Below the pieces are notes generated by a model, which did no database searches, was not told the origin of the DNA, and saw only the letters and a list, made by a program, of their open reading frames with translations. Shown one piece after another: positions 9,201 to 16,659 of a stretch of DNA of 64,000 bases (the stretch's first letter is position 1; each line of letters begins with the position of its first letter). The stretch comes from Fodinicurvata sediminis DSM 21159. GTDB taxonomy: Bacteria; Pseudomonadota; Alphaproteobacteria; Kiloniellales; DSM-21159. The translations under genes and the position numbers were made by a program. The stretch lies in contig NZ_ATVH01000014.1 in assembly GCF_000420625.1 (NCBI RefSeq), positions 186,001 through 250,000 of the forward strand. The letters are read 5' to 3'.

Positions 9201-9376
9201 TTGCATCCGTATATGCAAACTGTACAGGCATTATTTTTATGCGCAATAGTTATTTGCGCATACCGTTTGTATGCAAATTCCGGTGCATATTGTTTGCTTG
9301 CGTATCTACTGACCCTGAGAGCTGTAGTTTCCAGGTCTTCTGAGTTCAGCCTTTTCTGGGAATTAGATACGCAAAC
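9201..9376. promoter_or_regulatory. Cluster of TTGC/GCAA inverted repeats: probable operators of the RpiR regulator
   Basis: Several related dyads sit in the AT-rich region upstream of the regulator. TTGCAT-N6-ATGCAA is at 9201-9218. TATGCGCAA-N7-TTGCGCATA is at 9238-9262, with perfect 9-base arms. TTTG-N4-CAAA is at 9266-9277, a GCATAT/TTTGC half-site group at 9285-9297, and TTGCGTATC at 9298-9306 is repeated inverted as GATACGCAA at 9366-9374. Density and position just ahead of the first gene suggest autoregulatory operators. Which protein binds is inferred from position only. Confidence 0.55.
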
Positions 9377-9439
9377 TCAATGATGACGATATCCCATGGA
9401 ATTGCGGCTCAGCCGAACCTATACCAACCAATCGGGACA

Positions 9440-9833
9440 CTATCCGTGCATGCCATTGCCCGGGCCGATCATGCCGCCACTGCCCGGCGGATCATGTGGC
9501 GCACCACTGCCTCGAGCATAGCGCTAGCAAAGCGCAGGCGATATAGTTGCGATGCCGATATCAACAACATCGACCTGCTCCGACATCTAGGTCTGTTCAG
9601 CCAGGAACTGCGGAAACATATCGACTACCAGGACTGCGCGTACCATCCACAAGAAGGTCCTTGTGACGCAAGTCGCAGCGCCACTAGTAGTTATGCTAGG
9701 GTGTAATGTCGTAGCGCCGTGCAACATCCGTAATCTTGGCCCGGTAAACCCAAACCGAAGTCAGGACCTCCTGCTTTTGGTCCGGTGACCAGCGCCGATG
9801 TTGCTCCACACCCGTCAATACTTCCTAGCACAT
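9440..9833 (-). pseudogene. Decayed IS66-type element: orf1 (tnpA) remnant and start of orf2 (tnpB)
   Basis: No single frame is intact, but pieces in different frames assemble into an IS66 orf1 product. From 9823 downward, EVLTGVEQHRRWSPDQKQ leads into ITDVARRYDIT. After a frameshift near 9705, Y*WRCDLRHKDLLVDG matches the usual IYQWRR.LR.KG.L segment. Near 9530 comes LRFASAMLEAVV followed by RHMIRRAVAA and a stop. That stop overlaps an ATG at 9472 starting MIGPGNGMH, the usual orf2 opening, which then hits a stop. Length is close to a normal orf1, so the copy decayed by point mutations and indels rather than by one deletion. The frames are my own translation. Confidence 0.75.
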
Positions 9834-10163
9834 CCGTCGCTAGGCGGCCTGCGAACCGGCCAGAAGCCAATAGGGACAAGCGAACAGGCAGCATGAACCG
9901 CTTTGACACGCGCCCGCCCTGTGGGCAAACGGGGGGCTCCGTGGCACCCTCAGGCTTGCTCACAGTGTTACATAAAGTATAACTGTAGCGGTCAATTGAT
10001 CTGTTAAATAAGCTATTTAATTCAGCTTGTTATCGACAAAGGCGTCACAGCAGGTGCCTGGATCAGTTAGGTGTGGATAGTCATTTTGTGGTGATGCCAT
10101 CAGCGATCCAAGAATACCGCCTGCCCGATGGGTAATTGAGACTAGTCGATTGCTGTTTAGCAA
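9834..10163. other. Intergenic stretch with no recognisable gene
   Basis: About 330 bases lie between the IS66 remnant and the end of the deacylase gene. The left half probably belongs to the decayed insertion sequence. The right half is AT-rich (around 9970-10030) and has no frame, hairpin with T-run or RNA gene that I can support. Confidence 0.5.
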
Positions 10164-11615
10164 TCATTTCTCTCGGAGAACAACATGACCCGCGCGCGTC
10201 TCCGACATTGATCCGTGATCGAGTGCGATCGAACCGTTGACAAGAACCAGCTCTATCCCAATAGCGGGACTGATAGGCTCCTCGTACGTCGCGGTGTCAG
10301 CGACCCGTTCCGCGTCGAATAGCACTATATCAGCAAATGCGCCTTCGACTATGAGTCCTCGATCATTCAAACCGAACGTACTGGCTGCTAATCCAGTCAT
10401 CTTGTGAACCGCTGTTTCCAAGGGCATCAATTCCAAATCACGTGCGTAGGATCCCAGTACGCGAGGAAAGGTGCCCCAGAGGCGAGGATGAGGATGCGCA
10501 CCGTACGGAATGCCGTCTGAGCCGATCATCGTAGATGGATACGTGATGATGCGTCGGACATCGTCTTCCGACATACAAAAATATATCGCACCGGCGGGAA
10601 TCAGACGCTCGATTGCCTCATCAATCGTGCAATTCAACACTTCAGCGATACGTTCCAGGTCCCATCCATTGAATTCTGGATATGGTTGGGACCAGGTCAC
10701 CAGAACGCGAGTAGATTGCTCGACCATTTCCGGCAACAGTGAACTCGAACCCGCGATGTAGGGATATGCATCCAGGCCAACCGTTTGATGCCGCCGAACT
10801 TCGTCGAACATTTTGAGCGTTCGGGTACTTAAACCATGGTTTTTATGGCCCATGCATTTGTGATGGGACACAACGAGTGGGACACCAGCAGAGGCAGCCG
10901 TCTCAAAAGATTCACGCAGCGATTCCTCGACATGATCATCCTCATTTCGCATGTGGGTCGTGTAAATGCCCCCCGTACCTGCCATCAACTTTAGAAGATG
11001 GAGGACCTCAGTTGCCGGTGCGTGGCGAGCAGGAGGATAATAAAGTCCAGTGCTCAGACCGATAGCACCCGCATCCAGCGCTTCCTGAAGGGAAGCACCC
11101 ATTTCATCTAGCTCTTTGTCTGTGGCAGGTCGATCTAGGGAATCCATTGCCCCCACACGTAATGTCGAATGCCCTACCAGAGGGGCTACGTTTACCGCTG
11201 GGGGTGCATTTTGCAGGGACGCGATATAGTCAGAAAACCTCGGATACTGATAGATGCTTTCGTCGCCGATAACATTTAGGGGGGGAGGTACAGGCCCATC
11301 CGGTTGGAGTGGAGCAAGGCTGATGCCGCAATTACCAACAATAACGGTTGTCACGCCCTGAGTAATTTTTGACGCCATCGGGTTTTGAGACAAAACTTGC
11401 GCATCATCGTGCGTGTGAACGTCTATGAACCCAGGGGCGAGCGCCAACCCACCACCTTCGATCACGGCATTAGCGGAGCTTCGTTCGAGCGATCCTATTG
11501 CGGAGATCCGATCCCCTTTAACGGCCACGTCCCCGTGACGTTCCTCACCCCCCGTGCCGTCGAAGATACGGACGTCTTTAATGATAAGATCGTGGTGCGT
11601 GCTATGGGTATTCAT
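10164..11615 (-). CDS. N-acyl-D-amino-acid deacylase (D-aminoacylase), amidohydrolase superfamily
   Basis: This 483-residue zinc amidohydrolase matches the D-aminoacylase family. Features are APGFIDVHTHDD with the HTH pair at residues 67-69, VGNCGISLAPL around 93-103 with the family-specific metal-ligand Cys96, TTHMRNED, VVSHHKCMG, and a late SDG (IGSDGIPYGAHPHPR) carrying the catalytic Asp. It hydrolyses N-acyl-D-amino acids to the D-amino acid and a carboxylate. It is transcribed in the same direction as the importer operon but about 1 kb upstream, with an IS66 remnant in between, so it probably has its own promoter. Function is consistent with the operon's theme of N-substituted amino compounds. 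Confidence 0.92.
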   Translation of the reverse strand: MNTHSTHHDLIIKDVRIFDGTGGEERHGDVAVKGDRISAIGSLERSSANAVIEGGGLALAPGFIDVHTHDDAQVLSQNPMASKITQGVTTVIVGNCGISLAPLQPDGPVPPPLNVIGDESIYQYPRFSDYIASLQNAPPAVNVAPLVGHSTLRVGAMDSLDRPATDKELDEMGASLQEALDAGAIGLSTGLYYPPARHAPATEVLHLLKLMAGTGGIYTTHMRNEDDHVEESLRESFETAASAGVPLVVSHHKCMGHKNHGLSTRTLKMFDEVRRHQTVGLDAYPYIAGSSSLLPEMVEQSTRVLVTWSQPYPEFNGWDLERIAEVLNCTIDEAIERLIPAGAIYFCMSEDDVRRIITYPSTMIGSDGIPYGAHPHPRLWGTFPRVLGSYARDLELMPLETAVHKMTGLAASTFGLNDRGLIVEGAFADIVLFDAERVADTATYEEPISPAIGIELVLVNGSIALDHGSMSETRAGHVVLREK

Positions 11616-11859
11616 CGAGATATCGTCGCCTATTCGGAATGCAAATAAACTGACCTGAATTCACTGGAGATAGTATGTAATTTTAAGAACTCCGCAATGA
11701 GCATTTGGCAGCAATCAGGTTATACTCTGCCACTGAATGTTTCACGAAAGAGCACCTCGAACAATCGGATATGTGAATCTTTGCGATAGGGCCAAAGCGT
11801 GTTGAAGGAGACGGGATTGCAACACTAACTAGCTGTTCAGTCCCGACACGCACTGGTGG

Positions 11860-12390
11860 ATGCCGAGGGGGCCTATCGCCCTGAAGCTGACAGCAGGACA
11901 GGCGCATGACGGCAAGGCCCATGATGGCATGGAGATTCGTCAGCTTGTCGGGGAAGGGTACGCTTGGGCCAACATTCCGGCCCGCAAGAATCGGAAAGAG
12001 GCCTTTGCCTTCTCTGGCTTCATCTACCTCTATCGTAACCTAGTCGAGCGCTTCATCGAGGTTTACAATAACGAGCGGCCCCACCAGGCCCTATCAGGCG
12101 CTTATCCAGGGGAAATCTATACACCCTCACCGCGCGTCTACGAGCCGCCGCGCGAGCCGGACTATCCCTTCCATGATCGCATTGTGAGAGTAACCCGCTG
12201 CGGGCGCATCTGTGTCGGAAAACGCAAGATCAATCTCAGCACCGTCTTCGCCGGGCAAACCCTCGGCATCCGCGAGGTCGACGATCAAATCTGGCTGGTC
12301 AGCTTCATGCACTATGATCTAGGATTCTTCGACAAGGAGACGGACCGTGTCGAACCCGGTCCCAATCCATTCGCCCCGGAGAAACTGTAA
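11860..12390 (+). pseudogene. Chimeric transposase remnant: IS5-like fragment fused in frame to the C-terminus of an IS481-family transposase
   Basis: The 176-codon frame has two origins. Residues 1-65 (ALKLTAGQAHDGKAHDG, then WANIPARKNRKEAFAF and YRNLVERF) are pieces of an IS5/IS427-type transposase with an internal deletion and no DDE catalytic core. From about residue 66 (codons near 12055) the text becomes EVYNNERPHQALSGAYPGE and continues to VEPGPNPFAPEKL, the conserved tail of IS481-family integrase-type transposases. The IS481 part lacks the catalytic DDE domain as well. The frame is open but cannot encode an active enzyme. Its end is followed at once by IS481-type end repeats at 12386-12428. 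Confidence 0.8.
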
Positions 12391-12428
12391 ACCATCTCTC
12401 CGGTATCAAATGTAAACCATCTGTCCGG
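12386..12428 (+). repeat. Two 18-bp direct repeats, probable IS481 terminal repeat motif
   Basis: TGTAAACCATCTCTCCGG at 12386-12403 recurs at 12411-12428 with one mismatch (CTGT for CTCT). The spacing is 25 bases start to start. The first copy overlaps the transposase stop codon, as is common at the right end of IS481 elements. No matching left end was found in the window. Confidence 0.7.
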
Positions 12429-12445
12429 AACGGACCCTCTGAAAA

Positions 12446-12522
12446 TGGTGACCCCGGCAGGATTCGAACCTGCGACCCCAGGATTAGGAATCCTGTGCTC
12501 TATCCGGCTGAGCTACGGGGCC
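12446..12522 (-). tRNA. tRNA-Arg(CCT)
   Basis: This 77-nt cloverleaf on the minus strand begins GGCCCCGTAGCTC and ends with an encoded CCA at 12446-12448. The acceptor stem is GGCCCCG with CGGGGTC. The D arm is GCTCAGCCGGATAGAGC, the anticodon arm CAGGATTCCTAATCCTG gives anticodon CCT, and the T arm is GCAGGTTCGAATCCTGC. Its 3' end faces the AT-rich accessory region to the left, the usual polarity for a tRNA-linked integration site. Confidence 0.97.
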
Positions 12523-12591
12523 ACGCGAAGGTTTTATAGCAGCGCCAAGGGGCTTGCCCAAGTCCGCTGTTATAGCTGTCCGCTTCCCCTC

Positions 12592-13548
12592 TCAGGCCAG
12601 CGCCTTGTACTTCTCCGTCGCTGCGACCAGGGCCCGGCGGATCCCCGGTTCCATGGCCGAGTGACCGGCGTCGGGCACCAGCACGAACTCCGCCTTTGGC
12701 CAGGCGTCACGCAACTCGAAGGCGGTGACGGGCGGGCAAATGCAGTCATAGCGCCCCTGGACGATGGTGCCGGGGATGTCCTGGATGCGGCCCACATTGT
12801 CCAGCAGGGAGTTGGGCGGCAGGAAAACGCCATTGAGGAAATAGTGCGCCTCCATGCGCGCCAGGCCCAGCGCCATGGTGTCCTGGCCGAAGGCCGAAAC
12901 GGTTTCCGGACTGGGCAACAGAGTGGAACAACTGCCCTCGTAGGTGCTCCAGGCACGCGCCGCCGGCATGTGCACCGCCGGATCGGGATGCATCAGGCGC
13001 TTGTGATAGGCGCCCAAGATGTCCTTGCGCTCCGCGTCATCCAGAGGCGAGACCAGCTTGTCCCAAACGTCGGGGAAGAAGGCGCGCAGGCCATAGAGGA
13101 ACCAGTTCACCTCGCTCTCGCGGCACATGAAGATGCCGCGCAGCACAAGGGCCCGCACACGCTCGGGGTGGGTCTCGGCATAGGCCAACGCCAGTGTCGA
13201 ACCCCAGGAGCCGCCGAAGACCTGCCAGGTCTCGATCTTCAGCATTTCGCGCAGGCGCTCCATATCCGCGATCAGGTGGGCGGTGGTGTTCTCCTCCACC
13301 TCGCCCAACGGGCGTGAGCGACCGGCTCCGCGCTGGTCGAAGATGACGATACGGTAGTGCGCGGGATCAAAGAAGCGGCGATGCGTCGCTGAGGCCCCGG
13401 CCCCCGGCCCGCCGTGCAGGAAGATTACGGGCTGGCCGTCGGGATTGCCCGATTGCTCCCAATAGATCTCGTGCAAGTCGCTGACCTTCAGGTAGCCGCT
13501 GTCATAGGGCTCTACGGGGGGAAAGAAATCCAGTTCCGACATGCTCAC
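12592..13548 (-). CDS. pip: Proline iminopeptidase
   Basis: This 318-residue alpha/beta hydrolase belongs to peptidase family S33. HGGPGAG forms the oxyanion hole region near residue 45, DQRGAGRS follows at about 71-78, and the nucleophile elbow GGSWGS lies around residue 110. The acid Asp (IVQGRYD) and the His (VPDAGHS) are near the C-terminus. It releases N-terminal proline from peptides in the cytoplasm. The length is typical for the family (310-320). It is the first core gene to the right of the tRNA-Arg and is transcribed toward it. The start MSMSELDFFPPVEPYDSGYL matches the common family start. Confidence 0.95.
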   Translation of the reverse strand: MSMSELDFFPPVEPYDSGYLKVSDLHEIYWEQSGNPDGQPVIFLHGGPGAGASATHRRFFDPAHYRIVIFDQRGAGRSRPLGEVEENTTAHLIADMERLREMLKIETWQVFGGSWGSTLALAYAETHPERVRALVLRGIFMCRESEVNWFLYGLRAFFPDVWDKLVSPLDDAERKDILGAYHKRLMHPDPAVHMPAARAWSTYEGSCSTLLPSPETVSAFGQDTMALGLARMEAHYFLNGVFLPPNSLLDNVGRIQDIPGTIVQGRYDCICPPVTAFELRDAWPKAEFVLVPDAGHSAMEPGIRRALVAATEKYKALA

Positions 13549-13696
13549 CGCTTCGTTGACTGTTCAAAAAATCCGGCCGCCAGGAGCCAACCGGCACACG
13601 GGCAACTTATAACGCAGCTTAAGGCCTTGAACAGCGTCAGCCATGCTTATAACGGAACCGAAGTTTCGTTTCTTGTTGCGCGCATCTGGCTCAGTC

Positions 13697-15721
13697 TTAG
13701 GAAAGTGCGGGATTCTCAAACCAGACAACACCCAGTCCACGCTGCAGAAGGCTCGCTCCCTCCTCGGCAGCGAGGACATCCTTGTCGCCATCTGCATCCA
13801 TGTCCACAGAGCGCAATTCCCTGTAATCCCCATCCGCCAGGTCTGCCGTGATGGCCGTTCGTGACCAGTGCTGAAAGGTGCTGGCATCATGCTCCGTTAA
13901 TGAAAGAGCCTGCGAGCTGCCGGCCACAATCTCTCCAACGCCGTGGCCATTCAGATCACCACAGATCAGCAGTTTAGGTGCAACCGGAAGGATTGGTGTT
14001 TTCCACTCTCGTACAGGAGTCATGGAGCGCCGGTTCTCCGCACCACCATTGCCCTGTTCGTGATACTGAACCGCCGCTCCGGAAAAGCTGTTGGCGGCTT
14101 CGTTCACCGCAAACACGCCGCTTGTGCCATCACCGTCAATATCACAGAGAGTGAAGATCGATACCCTGCGGTCCATTCCCCGAAACGCCCAGGCGCCATC
14201 ACTTGCCTCGTCGGGATTCTCCAACCAGCCAAGGTGTCCCTGTTGGGTCAGGAGAAGATCCTCCTCTCCATCACTGTCCATGTCATGAAGTTTGATATCT
14301 CGAACCGAGCCGCCAGGTACAGGTTGCGACCAATGACTCTCCTCGCGAACGGAAATGGCCGGTGGCCAAGAAATCTCTGCCGTCCAAATCCCATCCTCAT
14401 GGCCTACAAAGACCATGGAAGTTCCACGTTGGCGGCCTGGAACATTTAGAACCGTATTGTAGTCGCCAGAGAAAAAACCCGTCAGTCTTTCCGAAGTCCA
14501 GGAGCCTGCTTCGAAAGGATTCTGTCCTTGCTCGAGGAAATGCAGGGTTACCTGCATACCCGGAATGCCCACGGCCGTCAGGATACTCTCCTTGCTCCCG
14601 TCTCTGTCTAAGTCCGCAAAGGAAACATCCTCAAGGCCCATATAGACCAGCCCTTCCGCGATATCGATTTTCTTCCAGGTCTGAGTCCCGTCACCCGCAC
14701 CAAGATTCTCGTAAAGACGAACAAGTCCGGACTGCTGCCATCCAGCCACAAGATCCTGGTCCCCATCACTGTCCAGGTCCGCCACGTCCAGCGAATCAGC
14801 TCCGTTTGCCGCGGAATCGACGACATGCATGTCCCAGTGCTCTGCGGCCTGGGCCTGCTTGGCCAAAAACGTTCCGTTATGATCCGGAATCCCGATACGA
14901 ACGACGGTCACCCCCGTGACCAGGGCTATCGTTGCCGCAGCCGCGCCAACCCCAACACGCTGCCATCCGTGCAGTGCGATGCCCGGCATTTCGTCTTCCC
15001 CGGGCTCCGGACCCTCGACAAAAACCTCAGGCCCCATGGGAGGATGAGACCGTTCCTCGGCAGGTCCCAGAAGCCACTCCTCTGGAATGGGCTGCACATT
15101 ATCGGTCCTGCAGCGACGATAGATATAGAGCTTCTTGACCCCAGGGCTCTTGACGATCGAGTCAAGCTGAAAGCCAGCCCGCTCGATCAATGGAAAAACT
15201 TCAGAAGCAGCTGCTTTAGGGGCCCGAAAGACGAAATAGTATCCCGTCCTTTGCAGCGCCTTGTAGAGAACAAGTCGCCGTATTTCTTCATCCAGGTGCT
15301 GGTAGACCCCCAAGCAGAGCACAACGTCATAGACTGACTCGAAAATTTTTTCATCGTCGAGACAAGTCGGATCATTCAATTCCACTGCATCAAAACGCAC
15401 ACGATTGCTTCTCACCAGTTCTCGCGCCGAGGCAATCCTCTTGGCACTGTGATCCACGCCATGGATCGCACTAGCCCCGCTTTCCAGAAACGGCGGCAAC
15501 ATAAGGCCCTCGGCACAGCCCATATCCAGGATCGTGCTGCCATGTGCAATTGGAACTACAGCCTTCAGGGCAGCCCTCCTGTGTGCCGCGCTGGCCTTTC
15601 CGCTCAGACCGCTCCGGCCATCACCGTAGTAGTCTTTGTGAAATGCGGAATGCCAGTGTGCTTGCTTGAGATTCGCTACGGTGGACAGCGAACGCCGGAC
15701 CGTTTTTCTCAAAACTTTCAA
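13697..15721 (-). CDS. SAM-dependent methyltransferase fused through one TM helix to an FG-GAP/VCBS-repeat domain
   Basis: This 674-residue protein has three parts. Residues about 40-205 form a class I methyltransferase with motif I ILDMGCAEG at 64-72, an acidic end of strand 2 (HGVD) and VLCLGVYQHL at 135-143. A single hydrophobic helix follows at about 255-278 after a Pro/Glu-rich linker. Residues about 290-674 are a repeat domain with calcium-type loops DLDSDGDQD (315), DLDRDGSKE (370), DMDSDGEED (480), DIDGDGTSG (527), DLNGHGVGE (589) and DMDADGDKD (640), as in FG-GAP beta-propellers. The expected topology is a cytoplasmic methyltransferase and a periplasmic propeller. I know of no named family with this arrangement; substrate and ligand are unknown. 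One uninterrupted frame argues against a sequencing artefact. Confidence 0.85.
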   Translation of the reverse strand: MKVLRKTVRRSLSTVANLKQAHWHSAFHKDYYGDGRSGLSGKASAAHRRAALKAVVPIAHGSTILDMGCAEGLMLPPFLESGASAIHGVDHSAKRIASARELVRSNRVRFDAVELNDPTCLDDEKIFESVYDVVLCLGVYQHLDEEIRRLVLYKALQRTGYYFVFRAPKAAASEVFPLIERAGFQLDSIVKSPGVKKLYIYRRCRTDNVQPIPEEWLLGPAEERSHPPMGPEVFVEGPEPGEDEMPGIALHGWQRVGVGAAAATIALVTGVTVVRIGIPDHNGTFLAKQAQAAEHWDMHVVDSAANGADSLDVADLDSDGDQDLVAGWQQSGLVRLYENLGAGDGTQTWKKIDIAEGLVYMGLEDVSFADLDRDGSKESILTAVGIPGMQVTLHFLEQGQNPFEAGSWTSERLTGFFSGDYNTVLNVPGRQRGTSMVFVGHEDGIWTAEISWPPAISVREESHWSQPVPGGSVRDIKLHDMDSDGEEDLLLTQQGHLGWLENPDEASDGAWAFRGMDRRVSIFTLCDIDGDGTSGVFAVNEAANSFSGAAVQYHEQGNGGAENRRSMTPVREWKTPILPVAPKLLICGDLNGHGVGEIVAGSSQALSLTEHDASTFQHWSRTAITADLADGDYRELRSVDMDADGDKDVLAAEEGASLLQRGLGVVWFENPALS

Positions 15722-15846
15722 TCCCTTAAATCAATTGAACGGGCACAGCCTGATATCTTCCCAAATCATGAATTTCCGGCTGTATATCGCGGGCGACAGA
15801 CCACGCTCAGGAAATCCCTACATATGATCGGGGCAAAGGTTGTACA

Positions 15847-16659
15847 ATGAAGTCGCTTACACGCATTCACGGATACGAAATGGTCTTTCCATACGTCTTC
15901 TACAGCTTCCTGGTCCTCCTGTTACTGGCAACCACCACCTTGCAAGCCGGAACATGGGAGGCCCTTGCTGAGACCAGAACAAAGATGCAAAGCGACTTCA
16001 CGCTCGAACTTGCCTCCGGTGACAGCGTGCTTCTGGCCGGGGTGTTACCGCCGCAGACAGTACTTGAACCTGGAGCGGAGATGACAGCCTTGCAGGAGGA
16101 AGCACTGGCCTTTCTCAGCAGGGCAACGAAGGGCAAGTCCCTTAACTTGATTTCCACAGAAATTACCCATGACCGGCACGGTCGACGCCTTGCCCAGGTC
16201 TTCCAGGCTGGTACCCCGGAACTCTGGCTCCAGGGCCATCTTGTCCGCGAAGGACTAGCCATCGTCCACGGAGGCCCAGCTCGTCGCACTATGCAGACAG
16301 ACCTGCTGGCCCTGGAGAACCAGGCCCGGCTTGCGAAGCGCGGTCTGTGGCGTCTTGCAGAATTGCAACCCCTATCTCCTCATCGCGCCAATGAAGCCAT
16401 CGGCCGCTGGCGCCTGATTGAAGGACAAGTTCAGGACACGGCGGCAATCCGTGGACGCGGCTATATCAATTTCGGTGCGGATTGGCGCGAGGACTTCACG
16501 ATCTACCTCAATCCTGAGAGACTCGCAGAGTTCGAAGAGACAAGCGGACCGCTGGACAGGCTCCAGGGACGCCGGCTTCGCGTGCGGGGCTGGCTTGTTT
16601 CCTACAATGGGCCCATGATCGAGCTGAGTTATCCCGAACAGATCGAGGTACTGGAATGA
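15847..16659 (+). CDS. Exported SNase-like (thermonuclease-fold) protein
   Basis: This 270-residue protein has an N-terminal hydrophobic segment (residues about 13-33) acting as a signal peptide or anchor, followed by a staphylococcal-nuclease-like beta-barrel domain. The family signs are LASGDSVLLAGVLPPQT, DRHGRRLAQVF, LVREGLAIVHGGP and ENQARLAKRGLWRL, the last being the usual end of the SNase domain. A second small beta-rich portion (IEGQVQDTAAIRGRGYINFGADWREDF) follows, as in alphaproteobacterial SNase-like proteins of unproven nuclease activity. The stop overlaps the start of the M48 protease gene by 4 bases, so the two are translationally coupled. Confidence 0.8.
   Translation: MKSLTRIHGYEMVFPYVFYSFLVLLLLATTTLQAGTWEALAETRTKMQSDFTLELASGDSVLLAGVLPPQTVLEPGAEMTALQEEALAFLSRATKGKSLNLISTEITHDRHGRRLAQVFQAGTPELWLQGHLVREGLAIVHGGPARRTMQTDLLALENQARLAKRGLWRLAELQPLSPHRANEAIGRWRLIEGQVQDTAAIRGRGYINFGADWREDFTIYLNPERLAEFEETSGPLDRLQGRRLRVRGWLVSYNGPMIELSYPEQIEVLE

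Noticed and set aside
9380-9706. 108-codon plus-strand frame after the regulator
   Set aside because: It is antisense to the IS66 orf1 remnant and has no ribosome-binding site or family match.
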